Positions 15,757 through 24,552 of a stretch of DNA of 59,420 bases are shown here, piece after piece. Each line of letters begins with the position of its first letter. The stretch's first letter is position 1. Source of the stretch: JBKQHQ01 sp052148715 (lineage in GTDB: Bacteria > Pseudomonadota > Alphaproteobacteria > Rhizobiales > Xanthobacteraceae); assembly GCA_052148715.1 (NCBI GenBank), contig JBKQHQ010000126.1:1-59420 (forward strand), read 5' to 3'. Both the position numbers and the translations under genes were made by a program. Below the pieces are notes generated by a model. It had not been told where the DNA came from. It saw nothing but the letters and a program-made list of their open reading frames with translations, and did not search any database.

Positions 15757-16806
15757 ATGAACGTCCCTCAGATTCGCTTGACCAGTCTTGCGCATGGAGG
15801 CGGATGCGGGTGCAAGCTCGCGCCATCCGTGCTGCAGCAGCTCCTGGCCGGTCAACCCGCGGCCAGTCCGTATCGACAACTGCTCGTCGGCACCGAGACC
15901 GGCGACGATGCCGCGGTGTGGCAGATCGACAACGACACCTGCATCATCGCGACCACCGACTTTTTCACGCCGGTGGTCGACGACCCGTACGATTTCGGCC
16001 GAATCGCAGCGACCAATGCGATCGCCGATGTCTACGCCATGGGCGGCAGGCCGATCATGGCATTGGCGATCCTCGGAATGCCGCTCGGCAAGGTGTCGAT
16101 CGAGATGGTGCGTGCGATTCTCGAGGGCGGCGCGGCGGTCTGCGCCGCCGCGGGCATCCCGGTCGCCGGCGGACATTCGATCGACGCACCCGAGCCGATC
16201 TACGGTCTTGCCGTCATCGGCACCTGCCGCGCGCAGGATGTGCGCCGCAATTGCGATGCCCGAGCGGGCGATGCGCTGATCCTGACCAAGGCGCTCGGGG
16301 TCGGCATCTATTCGGCCGCCTTGAAGAAAGGCGCACTGCGGCCGGACGGCTACTCGGAGATGATCGCGACCACGACGCTACTCAACCGGATCGGCACCGA
16401 TCTCGCCAAGGATCCCGCTGTCCACGCGATGACCGATGTGACCGGTTTCGGCCTGCTTGGGCACGGGCTCGAAATGGCGCGCGGCTCCAAGCTCACGCTG
16501 GTCATCCGCGCCGGCGACGTGCCGCACCTCACCGAAGCCGTGTCGCTCGCAGAGCAAGGCTTTGTCACCGGCGCATCGGAGCGGAACTGGGCGAGTTACG
16601 GCGACGGCGTGACGCTGCCGCGGAATTGTCCGGACTGGCGGCGTCATCTCCTCACCGATCCGCAGACCTCGGGAGGGCTGCTGGTCGCCTGTGCCGCCGA
16701 GCGCGCGGACACGATCCTGCGAACGATCATCGACGCCGGCTGTCCGTGCGCGCGCATCATCGGCCGTGTCGAGGCGGGAACGCCTGCCGTCAAGGTCGAA
16801 GCCTGA
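15757..16806 (+). CDS. selD: Selenide, water dikinase (selenophosphate synthetase)
   Basis: 349 residues. It makes selenophosphate from selenide and ATP for SelA. The glycine-rich N-terminus HGGGCGCKL has catalytic Cys17 and Lys20, as in E. coli SelD; here the residue is Cys, not Sec. ATP- and metal-binding motifs follow: TETGDDAAVW, TTDFFTPVVDDPYDFGRIAATNAIADVYAMGG and GGHSIDAPEPIYGLAV, and the C-terminal TDVTGFGLLGH and LTDPQTSGGLL. Start at 15757 is 42 bases after the TusA-like gene, in the same operon. Confidence 0.97.
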   Translation: MNVPQIRLTSLAHGGGCGCKLAPSVLQQLLAGQPAASPYRQLLVGTETGDDAAVWQIDNDTCIIATTDFFTPVVDDPYDFGRIAATNAIADVYAMGGRPIMALAILGMPLGKVSIEMVRAILEGGAAVCAAAGIPVAGGHSIDAPEPIYGLAVIGTCRAQDVRRNCDARAGDALILTKALGVGIYSAALKKGALRPDGYSEMIATTTLLNRIGTDLAKDPAVHAMTDVTGFGLLGHGLEMARGSKLTLVIRAGDVPHLTEAVSLAEQGFVTGASERNWASYGDGVTLPRNCPDWRRHLLTDPQTSGGLLVACAAERADTILRTIIDAGCPCARIIGRVEAGTPAVKVEA

Positions 16807-17017
16807 GCGCGAGCGCCGACCGACTTTCTCGCACAGAATCAAAAGGATATGAGAGCGGCAGCCACGATTCGCGGTCTACCCTTGCCGGCTTTCGCCGCAC
16901 GATGACGCGCAAGTCGCCGGCTCTCGCCCACCTCCTGCGACTTATTCACAAGGTTGAATTGGCGTGGTGCCAGGGCTCCGGCACAGGGTGTATTGTTCGG
17001 CGGATTCGGGGGATTCC

Positions 17018-18298
17018 ATGCGCACGCGTATCACAGCCGGATTTTGGGCTCGCGTACTGGCCGGTTCATGTGCGGCCGCCCTGCTGATCCCTGCAGGCGC
17101 GTCGGCGCGCGACAAACCGCACGGCGCGCCGGCGGCTCACAATCTCAGGCACAACCACGCCGGAACGGACGAGGGCGCAGCGTCGTCGGCAACGCATAAG
17201 GAGAAATCGAGGGAGTCGCTTGCCAAATGGAGGCGCGGTCGCCGTCACCACTCCGTTCATGGCCCTGATTACCGCCCGCCCCATGCCGAGATCCTGGTCG
17301 ACGACAATTCGGGCCAGGTATTACACGAGGTTAGTTCGGACAGTCCGTGCCATCCGGCATCGCTGACCAAGGTCATGACACTTTATCTGCTGTTCGAGCA
17401 GCTTGAGGCCGGCAAGCTGAAGCTCGACACGCCTCTGCCCGTTTCGGCCAACGCGGCCCGTCAGGCACCGACAAAGCTCGGTCTCAAGGTCGATCAGACC
17501 ATCAAGGTCGAAGATGCGATCAAGGCGATCGTCACCAAATCGGCAAACGACGCCGCAGTGGTCGTGGGAGAAGCCATCGGCGGCACCGAGAGCGATTTCG
17601 CCAAGCTCATGACGGAAAAGGCGACGGCGCTCGGCATGACGGGCACGACCTATGTCAACGCATCCGGGTTGCCGGCGGATGCGCAATTAACAACGGCCCG
17701 CGACCAAGCCATCCTCGGGCGCGCGATTTACGAGCGCTTTCCTCGTTACTACGCTTACTTCGCGACACCGAGGTTCCAGTATCACGGCGTCGAGATGCAC
17801 AATCACAATAGCCTGCTTGGACAGGTGGAGGGTGTCGACGGTATCAAGACCGGCTACACCGACGCCTCGGGCTACAACTTGGTCTCGTCCGTGCGCCGTG
17901 GCCAGCGCCACATCGTTGCCGTCGTGCTCGGCGGAACCTCGAACGGAGCGCGCGATGCCCGCATGCGCCAATTGATCGAGGAATACATTGGCCACGCCGC
18001 GACCAACCGCACGGCACCGCCGATCGTTGAAGGGGCCGGCCAGGACAACGCCCGTGTCGATCCCGTTGCGTCCCCAACTGCCGCGCCAGCTTCAGGGATT
18101 GCTCCCCCATCGGCTGCGGGCCCTGCGCCTAGCGGCAACGTCGCCTCAGCCTCGCCGACTGCAAAGACCGAGCAAGCCGTAACCCCGGAGCGAGCGGCGG
18201 TCGCCAAAGTCCCCGCACCGGCCGATCCGACTAGCATTACTGCCGCTCCGATCAGTCCAGCGCCCTCCGCGTTGCCGCCGGTCGTTCCGCTGCAGTGA
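17018..18298 (+). CDS. D-alanyl-D-alanine carboxypeptidase (PBP5/6-type, family S11)
   Basis: About 426 residues from MRTRITAGF, which begins a signal peptide cut near ASARD; a longer reading is unlikely. It trims the terminal D-Ala of peptidoglycan stem peptides in the periplasm. Active-site motifs are complete: SLTK (HPASLTKVM), SAN (KSANDAA) and KTG (DGIKTGYTD). The N-terminal linker is rich in His, Arg and Ser, and the C-terminus is a long Ala/Pro-rich tail in place of the usual amphipathic anchor. It stands alone, with no clear operon partner. Confidence 0.93.
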   Translation: MRTRITAGFWARVLAGSCAAALLIPAGASARDKPHGAPAAHNLRHNHAGTDEGAASSATHKEKSRESLAKWRRGRRHHSVHGPDYRPPHAEILVDDNSGQVLHEVSSDSPCHPASLTKVMTLYLLFEQLEAGKLKLDTPLPVSANAARQAPTKLGLKVDQTIKVEDAIKAIVTKSANDAAVVVGEAIGGTESDFAKLMTEKATALGMTGTTYVNASGLPADAQLTTARDQAILGRAIYERFPRYYAYFATPRFQYHGVEMHNHNSLLGQVEGVDGIKTGYTDASGYNLVSSVRRGQRHIVAVVLGGTSNGARDARMRQLIEEYIGHAATNRTAPPIVEGAGQDNARVDPVASPTAAPASGIAPPSAAGPAPSGNVASASPTAKTEQAVTPERAAVAKVPAPADPTSITAAPISPAPSALPPVVPLQ

Positions 18299-18478
18299 GC
18301 CGGCCTTGCCGGCCTGATCCGCGAGCCGCTCTCGCTACGCCGCCCCGCCGGCGACCCGCGCCAAAAAACAGCGAACGACATTCGCGCCTTTTCGACCGCG
18401 GCTGTGCTATTAGCCGAGCCGGCATGGGACCGCCTCTCCGAAGCCGGAGAGCCGGGACTTGCCCAAGCGAGGATTACA

Positions 18479-18805
18479 ATGCCTTCAGAGCACAGATGGA
18501 AGCTAGCCTACGGACTTGCGCTTGCCGTGACCCTTGTGGCCCAGCCCGGCCTTGCGGCTGACGCCAACAATGGCGAACGACTCGCGCGCCGATGGTGTGT
18601 CGGGTGCCATGTGGTTGCGCCGGACCAGCGCCGCCCGGCCACTGATGCGGCACCGACGTTCGCGACGATTGCAAGTAGACCTGGTTTCGACGCCGCCAGG
18701 GTTGCGCTGTTCCTGCTCGACCCGCACCCGAAGATGCCCGACATGTCGCTGACCCGCAACGAAGCCGCCGATCTGGCGGCCTATATCAAAACGTTGGCGA
18801 GATAG
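18479..18805 (+). CDS. Small periplasmic class I cytochrome c
   Basis: 108 residues from the ATG at 18479, preceded by GAGG. A signal peptide (KLAYGLALAVTLVAQPGLA) is cut before ADANNG. One heme motif, CVGCH, and a distal methionine in PKMPDMSLTRNEAADLAAYI match a small monoheme c-type cytochrome. It lies just before the FNR-controlled electron-transfer cluster but on the other strand. Redox partner unknown. Confidence 0.9.
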   Translation: MPSEHRWKLAYGLALAVTLVAQPGLAADANNGERLARRWCVGCHVVAPDQRRPATDAAPTFATIASRPGFDAARVALFLLDPHPKMPDMSLTRNEAADLAAYIKTLAR

Positions 18806-18887
18806 GGCCTACTCGGCCGGTCGATCTCGGCGACGGCGGTCTCGCTTGATATCGCAAGGTTCCCAGGAGGCGCCCGTTTCGGGAGCC

Positions 18888-19103
18888 TCAGCCGCGACAA
18901 TGGGCATTGCCCGCGCCGGTATGCGGGTCTGATGTCGGCAAGCAATCGCCGATCAGGTGCCGGATCGAGCGCGCGCACCGGCCGCACTGGGCGCGGCAGC
19001 CCAGGCTTGCATAGACTTGCGCTGCTCTGCTGATCACCCCGGTCGAGTCGAGAATGCCTCGGACGTCGCATTCGCTAAGCACGTTGCAGGAGCAAATAAT
19101 CAT
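18888..19103 (-). CDS. bfd: Bacterioferritin-associated ferredoxin (Bfd-like [2Fe-2S] protein)
   Basis: 71 residues. Four cysteines, C4 and C6 (MIICSCNV) and C40 and C43 (CRAQCGRCARSIRHLI), give the Cys-x-Cys / Cys-x2-Cys layout of Bfd, which reduces ferric iron in bacterioferritin. An FNR/FixK-type box lies 68 bases upstream of the start, so it is probably induced at low oxygen. No bacterioferritin gene is visible in this window. Confidence 0.88.
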   Translation of the reverse strand: MIICSCNVLSECDVRGILDSTGVISRAAQVYASLGCRAQCGRCARSIRHLIGDCLPTSDPHTGAGNAHCRG

Positions 19104-19170
19104 GGCTCTCGCGCTTCCTTTGACCCAGTTTTTGCGCAGCTATTTAAGCCGGCCATTCGCGGGCTTTGCG

Positions 19171-19184
19171 TTGACCTGAGTCAA
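19171..19184 (-). promoter_or_regulatory. FNR/FixK-type box upstream of bfd
   Basis: TTGACCTGAGTCAA, a perfect dyad of the form TTGAC-N4-GTCAA, one base per half-site from the TTGAT-N4-ATCAA consensus. It lies 68 bases from the bfd start codon. Confidence 0.65.
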
Positions 19185-19246
19185 AGGAGCGACAATCGGC
19201 AGTCTCTGATCAATACGAACGCGCGCCGCATAACCTTCGCCGAAGT

Positions 19247-19657
19247 TTACGTCTGACGGCCCGGCATCCATGCCTTTAGCGCATTAAGGGTGCCCTCGTT
19301 TGGGCAATACTCCTCCCACGCAGGATCATTGGGATCGCGCGCGAGATCTCGCATGCAACGTCCCTTGCTGTCGCACAGGGCGCATACCCGTTGTAGATCG
19401 CGCAGCAAAAGCCCGTCGCTGCGGGCAAGCTCTGTAGCATCCAAATGCAGCGCCGCCATTCGCTGCGGGAGAAGACTCGCGGAATTGCGCCCGCGCCGTA
19501 CGATCTCTCGCAACTCGGACGCATCGATCCCCAGGTCATGGGCTATGCGCGACTCTTCGGGGTATGCCCTACGGCTGCGCCACCAGTCAGCGACGACAGC
19601 GATGAGGGAACGAACGGCGCGGTATGGGTTTTCGCCTCGGTCAACAATCTGCATCAA
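19247..19657 (-). CDS. DUF6455-family cysteine-rich protein
   Basis: 136 residues. The C-terminal half has the DUF6455 pattern: LLPQRMAALHLDATEL, LLRDLQRVCALCDSKGRCMRDLA and WEEYCPNEGTLNALKAW, with four conserved cysteines able to bind metal or a cluster. The N-terminal 45 residues add a helical stretch (AVRSLIAVVADWWRSRRAYPEES). Function unknown. Its ATG overlaps the stop of the paralogous gene upstream (19654-19657), so the two are translationally coupled and share the FNR box at 20001. Confidence 0.82.
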   Translation of the reverse strand: MMQIVDRGENPYRAVRSLIAVVADWWRSRRAYPEESRIAHDLGIDASELREIVRRGRNSASLLPQRMAALHLDATELARSDGLLLRDLQRVCALCDSKGRCMRDLARDPNDPAWEEYCPNEGTLNALKAWMPGRQT

Positions 19658-19947
19658 ACCCTCCTCCTGCTATCCTGGCTGGTAGCCGGTCGAAACCAGG
19701 GGATCTCGCTTAGCGCGCGTAGCGCGTCGGTATTCAGACAATAATCCGCCCACGCCACTTGCGCCTGATCGGCGCACCCGAGGTCCCAGGCGCACTGACC
19801 TTTGGCTTCGCACGCACAACAACGCCGCTGCAGTTCACGGAATGCGATAGGTTCAAGGCGCGCAACCTCCGCAGCGTCCAAGCCGAGGGCTACAAAACGG
19901 CGAGGCAATAGACAGGTTTCTCCCGAATCATGGTCCGATGCGCGCAT
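19654..19947 (-). CDS. DUF6455-family protein, paralogue
   Basis: 97 residues. It repeats the pattern of the following gene: LLPRRFVALGLDAAEVARL, FRELQRRCCACEAKGQCAWDLG and WADYCLNTDALRAL. The cysteine framework is kept, with an extra adjacent Cys. The pair probably arose by tandem duplication. First gene of a two-gene unit with an FNR/FixK-type box 54 bases upstream of the start. Function unknown. Confidence 0.8.
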   Translation of the reverse strand: MRASDHDSGETCLLPRRFVALGLDAAEVARLEPIAFRELQRRCCACEAKGQCAWDLGCADQAQVAWADYCLNTDALRALSEIPWFRPATSQDSRRRV

Positions 19948-20000
19948 ACGGCCCTCCTGTCATAATTGACCCTATTTAGGGCGACCGAGGCATCGCTACT

Positions 20001-20014
20001 TTGATCCAGATCAA
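20001..20014 (-). promoter_or_regulatory. FNR/FixK-type box upstream of DUF6455 pair
   Basis: TTGATCCAGATCAA, an exact TTGAT-N4-ATCAA site. It lies 54-67 bases upstream of the DUF6455 start at 19947, a normal distance for class II activation. Confidence 0.85.
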
Positions 20015-20190
20015 ATCGACCCACCGGATGACCTCCCTGGCCCGACCCCGCTTCGGTAAAATTGTACGGCATTCATAAATATGGGTGGCGCAACGCTGCC
20101 CGCTCGGCGACCTCACGCGTCTGCCGCTAGGCCGCCGATACTAGAAAGAAGCGCCGAACATAGCACCGGGTCTGGCAACCGATTCGCAGC

Positions 20191-20790
20191 TCATTTGACA
20201 AAACTGAGGTATGAGGCGAGAGCCTCAATTTCGTTCGGGGACAATTTGCTCGCAATTCGAGGCATGGGCGGCTCCGCGGCCGCATGAAATCCTTCGCCCC
20301 ACTGCTCCAGCTTCCGTTTTAGATAGGGGTACGTAAGCCCCGCCAAACGAGGAATCTGCCTAATGCCTTCGGCGTTCGGCGCGTGACATACGACGCAGGC
20401 TACAATATTGGAATCCGGAATTCCGTATTCATATATTGTTCTTCCTCTCGCTGCGAGCTTCGGTTCCCCGTCATTCGCGGGTTTAGGCGGGATCGTCGAG
20501 AAATATATCGCCAATTCATGGGCGGTCTCGGGACTGAGAGCGGCTGCGGCACCCCACATATATTGCTTTGAAAATGGATTGTCCCGTGTGTGCGCCCTGA
20601 AATCCAAGAGCTGATTCTCGATGTATTGGTGTCTCTGTCCGGCCAATCTTGGCGCCGTCGCAAAGCCCTGCCCTGACGTCCCGTGGCACCAGGTGCAATT
20701 CTGGACCGGGAGTCTCTCATCTGCCGACAGGGAGCCGCCGGCGGAAAAAGCAATCGCCAGGATCGCTATCTTTAGCTTGATGAGCTCCAT
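20191..20790 (-). CDS. Diheme c4-type cytochrome c (distal copy)
   Basis: 199 residues from MELIKLKIAI, which begins a signal peptide ending near LSADE. Two heme sites: CTWCH (Cys32-His36) and CVVCH (Cys132-His136), each followed by a PRLAG loop as in c4 cytochromes. Candidate methionine ligands are QYMWG and PPMPRIAS. Last gene of the minus-strand Cyc2-like operon, 43 bases after the next diheme gene. It is shorter and more divergent than the two other diheme cytochromes here. c4 proteins shuttle electrons in the periplasm. Confidence 0.9.
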   Translation of the reverse strand: MELIKLKIAILAIAFSAGGSLSADERLPVQNCTWCHGTSGQGFATAPRLAGQRHQYIENQLLDFRAHTRDNPFSKQYMWGAAAALSPETAHELAIYFSTIPPKPANDGEPKLAARGRTIYEYGIPDSNIVACVVCHAPNAEGIRQIPRLAGLTYPYLKRKLEQWGEGFHAAAEPPMPRIASKLSPNEIEALASYLSFVK

Positions 20791-20833
20791 GACACTAAGT
20801 TCTCGCCCAGTCAAAACCGGTGGCATGTTGAAT

Positions 20834-21475
20834 CTACTTCAGATAGCTGAGGTAGGCCGCGACGGCCGCGATCTGCGACTGCGTCAAGTTGTGTGCAATC
20901 GGCGCCATGAGGGCTGACGTGTCGGCTTTAGGCGCACCCTGACCGCGCTCGTTGCCCCAATTCGTCAGTTCCTTTACGAGGTATGGAAAGAGCTGACCGG
21001 CTAGGCGAGGAATTTCGCCTTGACCCTTAGCCTCTGGACCATGACAAGCGGAGCATGCCGGAACATTGTCTTCAGGCAGTCCCTCAGCGAAGATTGTTCT
21101 GCCCGTGGCGACGAGATGCCTTGGACCGCCTCCAACCGGAGCGGGATCGAGACCCCTAAAATGAGCGGCCAGACCCGCTATCGTCGACGGGCTCAGGACA
21201 TGCGCCACGTTGAACATGATGGGGTTCGTCCGCCTGCGCTCAATGAAGGCCCGCAGCTGATTCTCGATATACTGCGGCTGCTGTCCTGCCAGCCGCGGCA
21301 TGGTAAAATATCCCCGATAGCCTTGCCCTGATGACCCGTGGCAGTCTGTGCAATACTCAATCTTGGCCTGAAGACCTTGCCTAGGCGCGCCCCCGTCCTC
21401 CGCTCGGCCCGCCGCGGAGAAAACAATTGCAAGGGCGGTCGCCTGCAACGCCAATTGCACGCTGATGACCTTCAT
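20834..21475 (-). CDS. Diheme c4-type cytochrome c
   Basis: 213 residues from MKVISVQLAL, with a signal peptide cut near AGRAED. Heme sites are CTDCH (Cys42-His46) and CSACH (Cys141-His145), each followed by a PRLAGQ motif. Candidate ligands include PIMFNV and ALMAPI. It is a close paralogue of the divergent gene at 24553, sharing long stretches such as IENQLRAFIERRRTNP and MFNVAHVLSPS. Third gene of the Cyc2-like operon. A c4 diheme protein is the usual partner of Cyc2 in Fe(II) oxidation, hence the proposed role. Confidence 0.92.
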   Translation of the reverse strand: MKVISVQLALQATALAIVFSAAGRAEDGGAPRQGLQAKIEYCTDCHGSSGQGYRGYFTMPRLAGQQPQYIENQLRAFIERRRTNPIMFNVAHVLSPSTIAGLAAHFRGLDPAPVGGGPRHLVATGRTIFAEGLPEDNVPACSACHGPEAKGQGEIPRLAGQLFPYLVKELTNWGNERGQGAPKADTSALMAPIAHNLTQSQIAAVAAYLSYLK

Positions 21476-21563
21476 AGCCCGGCCTCCGCGCCCTTCGCGC
21501 GGTGCGACGGCCTGAGCCATCCGAAGACTTGGTCCGGTCATCATCTTGAGAACCTAAGCCGAT

Positions 21564-22343
21564 TTACTGGCCGCCCCACATATGAAAATTCAGCCCCACT
21601 TTAACGATCTGAATGCTCTGCTTCACATCCATGGGACCGGACAACCCGCTGGTTGAGTCGGACATCAACACACTGCCATGGCCGAATTGATAATAATCAT
21701 ATTCGAGGTTGGCCGACCAATGCCGCGAGAATGCCCATTCGACGCCGCCGCCGGCGGTAAAGCCTAGGCGCAAGTCCAAGCCTTCGTAGTCGAATGACGC
21801 CCCCTGGAAAGTGCCGGTGACGCTGTAGCTGCCACTCGCCCACGCGGCACCACCCTTGGCGTAAAGCAGCCAGCGGTCCACGGCATATCCGAGACGCGCG
21901 GTTATACTGGGGAGGAAATCCGTCCGCGCGGTGACAAGCGCCGCCTCGCCGGGATTACCCAAGGGGAGCCCGATGCTCGTGTTGCCTGCGATGGTTGATC
22001 CCGAAACGGCGCCCTCGATGCCGACGACCCAGTGGGGGGCGAACTGGTAATCGCAACCCATTTGCCCGCCGACGGCGACCCCGGTCGGGCTGACGTTGAC
22101 CGTGGTGACCCCGGTCGTTACGGGCGCTCCCGAAATCGTGTCCTGCACCAGCTGTACCGGGTCCGTGATGTCCTTATTGGCCGAACCACCTCCGGCGTGC
22201 GCACCAAGATAGCAGCTGGTCCAACTGAAAGCGGGGCCGTATCCTGGTGCTTTATCCACGTTGATCGGTATATCGGCGGCCAGTGAAGGGCCCGCAATGC
22301 TCAACGAACACATCGCAGCACTGACGAGCAGCAGCTTTTTCAT
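21564..22343 (-). CDS. Omp25/Omp31-type outer-membrane beta-barrel
   Basis: 259 residues from MKKLLLVSAA with a signal peptide cut after LAADI. Typical pieces are WTSCYLGAHAGGG, the VVGIEGAVSGS turn, ITARLGYAVDRWLLYAKGGAAW, and the C-terminal SANLEYDYYQFG and VKVGLNFHMW strands. These 8-strand barrels are abundant in Hyphomicrobiales. An internal heme motif is absent. It lies 32 bases after the Cyc2-like gene in the same operon, so it may stabilise or gate that porin, but this is inference. Confidence 0.85.
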   Translation of the reverse strand: MKKLLLVSAAMCSLSIAGPSLAADIPINVDKAPGYGPAFSWTSCYLGAHAGGGSANKDITDPVQLVQDTISGAPVTTGVTTVNVSPTGVAVGGQMGCDYQFAPHWVVGIEGAVSGSTIAGNTSIGLPLGNPGEAALVTARTDFLPSITARLGYAVDRWLLYAKGGAAWASGSYSVTGTFQGASFDYEGLDLRLGFTAGGGVEWAFSRHWSANLEYDYYQFGHGSVLMSDSTSGLSGPMDVKQSIQIVKVGLNFHMWGGQ

Positions 22344-22375
22344 GGGAGAACTCTCCGTGTGCATGCGAGGCCCCG

Positions 22376-23833
22376 CTACATGGCCAACCAGAGATGAAGG
22401 AACAACGTGTTGTTGTTGCTGGCACCGAGGCTGGTGCCGTCGAACTTGTTGTACACGGTGTAGTCGAGCGCGATGCGCGCGTTGAGCCACGGCCAGCCCG
22501 GCGCCTTTCCGACTCCGAACGGGATGTAGGCGATCTCGGCAATCCAGCCGTCGCTATTGGGGCTCAAACCACTCGCGAGTCCTGAATACAATATTGGATC
22601 CGAGGTGCCCCAGGTGTTGAAATATTGACCCGTGAATACGACCCTGTTGTCGCCGCCATAGGCAAGCGACGCCTGCAGATGCAACGAATTGAGCTCGTTG
22701 GTCGGATTGGCGGAGCCCATGATGGCAAAGGTCGCATCGAGCTTTTGAAACTCGCGAATATAACTGCCGCGCAGCGTCAGCCAATAATTATCACCCTGAT
22801 ACTGATATTGCGCGTCGAAGCCGGCATCGGTGAATTTATCGGTCTGCGAAGACGTCGCGGTATCTCCCGTCGTAGCGATCCAGTTATGGACGCTAGTCAT
22901 CATTCCAAACGTTCCAATCATAAGCGAATGATTGCCCCAATGCGGCTCCAACGCGGCACGCCAATAGGGCGCAAATCCATCAATCAACCCGGGCGCGCCA
23001 TAGGGATCGACGCCGAGTGAGTTTTGCGCGTTGAAATCGAGCGTCCGATACGCAGATGCTTCAAGATAAAGCATGTCATTGATGAAGGTATAAGCGCCGG
23101 CGCTGGCGACATGCGCAGAAAATGCGCCCTCGATGATCGTATGGACCGAAGGTGTCCCGGCGATCGTCGATACGGCGTACGGGAAACCCCAGGCAGGCGT
23201 GGTGTTCCATACGTCCTGAACAGTGGGATTGTTGTTGGCCGAAATGCCGTAAATAACACTCATGCCGCCGATCGTCGTGCTCTTGGCGAAGCGGACATCG
23301 GTGTTGTCCCAGGTCCAAGTGTGCCCGAACGAATCCGGGAACCCGCCCGGGGGCGGCGCGTTGTAGGTGACCTGCGCAAACGCGCCGATGTTGTCCGTGA
23401 TGGCTCCGCCCCAAAACGCGCTGAACGGCGAGAGCACCACGTTGTCATTGGTCTTGAACGGGTCCGTCGGCGGAGGCAGCGGCACCTGCGTGTGGGTATA
23501 GCCGAGGATAGCCATCATCGAGATCGGCGGTACCCACTCCTTATCGCTGCTGTCGTCCTTGCCCGAATCCAAACTCTTGGGAATCGGGAACGGCGTCGTC
23601 CGGAATTCACCGCCCCCGGTCGTATAGCCGAGCAACTTGAATCGACGCCCGAAAGGGGTGAGCGAAGGGTAATCGGTATGGCAGGCACCGCAGGGCTGTC
23701 CGGTCTGACGGGCGTAACTCGGCAGAGCCTTCGCTGGCCGGGGCGCGATCATGAGCGCCGCAAGAATTAGGATCGCCATCGTCGCGACCACGTAATTCAC
23801 GTGCTTGCTGGAGCCGCCTCCCCCGAAACCCAT
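22376..23833 (-). CDS. Cyc2-like fused monoheme cytochrome-porin
   Basis: 485 residues. After a hydrophobic export segment (residues 13-31) comes a single heme motif, CGACH (48-52), in the context ARQTGQPCGACHTDYPSLTP followed by FGRRFKLLGYT. That context is characteristic of Cyc2-type proteins, in which a small cytochrome domain plugs a porin. The remaining ~410 residues alternate like beta strands (VFTGQYFNTWG, NARIALDYTVYNKF, FLHLWLAM) and are Gly/aromatic rich. Cyc2 oxidises extracellular Fe(II) and passes electrons into the periplasm. It leads an operon with an Omp25-type barrel and two diheme cytochromes, behind an FNR-type box. Whether the donor is iron is unknown. Confidence 0.82.
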   Translation of the reverse strand: MGFGGGGSSKHVNYVVATMAILILAALMIAPRPAKALPSYARQTGQPCGACHTDYPSLTPFGRRFKLLGYTTGGGEFRTTPFPIPKSLDSGKDDSSDKEWVPPISMMAILGYTHTQVPLPPPTDPFKTNDNVVLSPFSAFWGGAITDNIGAFAQVTYNAPPPGGFPDSFGHTWTWDNTDVRFAKSTTIGGMSVIYGISANNNPTVQDVWNTTPAWGFPYAVSTIAGTPSVHTIIEGAFSAHVASAGAYTFINDMLYLEASAYRTLDFNAQNSLGVDPYGAPGLIDGFAPYWRAALEPHWGNHSLMIGTFGMMTSVHNWIATTGDTATSSQTDKFTDAGFDAQYQYQGDNYWLTLRGSYIREFQKLDATFAIMGSANPTNELNSLHLQASLAYGGDNRVVFTGQYFNTWGTSDPILYSGLASGLSPNSDGWIAEIAYIPFGVGKAPGWPWLNARIALDYTVYNKFDGTSLGASNNNTLFLHLWLAM

Positions 23834-23998
23834 GCATCCCCACTACGAATCAGAGATCGATAGTCCGAACCAGCATCGTTAAGCTGTAGTTAACCCGTCC
23901 TCTGACAACAAGCGCGCCGCATCGATTTCGTCGTTGTTCACACCATAGTCTCATGGTTATTCACAGCATAAAGAAGTCGGAACGGCGAAAAGCTGGCC

Positions 23999-24012
23999 TT
24001 GATCTAAATCAA
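23999..24012 (-). promoter_or_regulatory. FNR/FixK-type box upstream of Cyc2-like operon
   Basis: TTGATCTAAATCAA, an exact TTGAT-N4-ATCAA site 166 bases upstream of the Cyc2-like start. The distance allows a long leader. It suggests low-oxygen induction of the operon. Confidence 0.85.
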
Positions 24013-24491
24013 GAGTCCACCGCGAAACCCAGGTTCCACCGGCATCGAATCGATCAGTTCGCGAGGCTCTTTTTTGGGAGTGCGCCTAGTCCAGCATGAT
24101 CGACAGGTGATTTCATCGGCCTGTTGCGTATTTGTCACATCGCGAATGATCGCGGCCGGGCTGGCTACGGATGCTGGTGGCGAAACCGCGATCAGCCGTC
24201 GGCGACTCCTGGGACAAAGGCCGTCATGTTGACCTAGGCCACGGAAAGGGATTTCATCCTGCACAAAGCGGTTCGTAGCTAGGCGCCAGTCGCCGATGTG
24301 CATGCGCCGGATAGCGATTGGTCGGATCACGGCAAGGATCGCCTTAGAGGTATAGTGTCCTTGCCAACCCAGACATCCCGTTGCCGGACAACTCATTCCG
24401 CGCGCGGTGCTGCCCGATGCTCTCGCCGTAGGTTCGTGATTCCGGCCGACTGGCCGTGATGGTCTAAGCCAGGACGCGCCAAGCATCGCCG

Positions 24492-24505
24492 CTGATTTAG
24501 ATCAA
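24492..24505 (+). promoter_or_regulatory. FNR/FixK-type box upstream of divergent diheme cytochrome
   Basis: CTGATTTAGATCAA, one mismatch from TTGAT-N4-ATCAA, ending 47 bases upstream of the cytochrome start at 24553. Confidence 0.75.
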
Positions 24506-24552
24506 GGCGCCGGATCATTCGCAGGCATAAAGGGAAAGTGGGAGATCGAATC

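Larger units (their letters stand above)
23834..24552. promoter_or_regulatory. Long divergent intergenic region between Cyc2-like operon and diheme cytochrome
   Basis: 719 bases with two FNR/FixK-type boxes, one serving each direction (23999-24012 and 24492-24505). A 160-codon minus-strand ORF at 24004-24486 lacks resemblance to known proteins, starts inside a promoter region and has no clear ribosome-binding site; I treat it as chance. No RNA gene or repeat was recognised. Confidence 0.55.

Noticed and set aside
24004..24486. 160-codon minus-strand ORF in the cytochrome intergenic region
   Set aside because: No family resemblance, no ribosome-binding site, and it overlies two FNR-type boxes.
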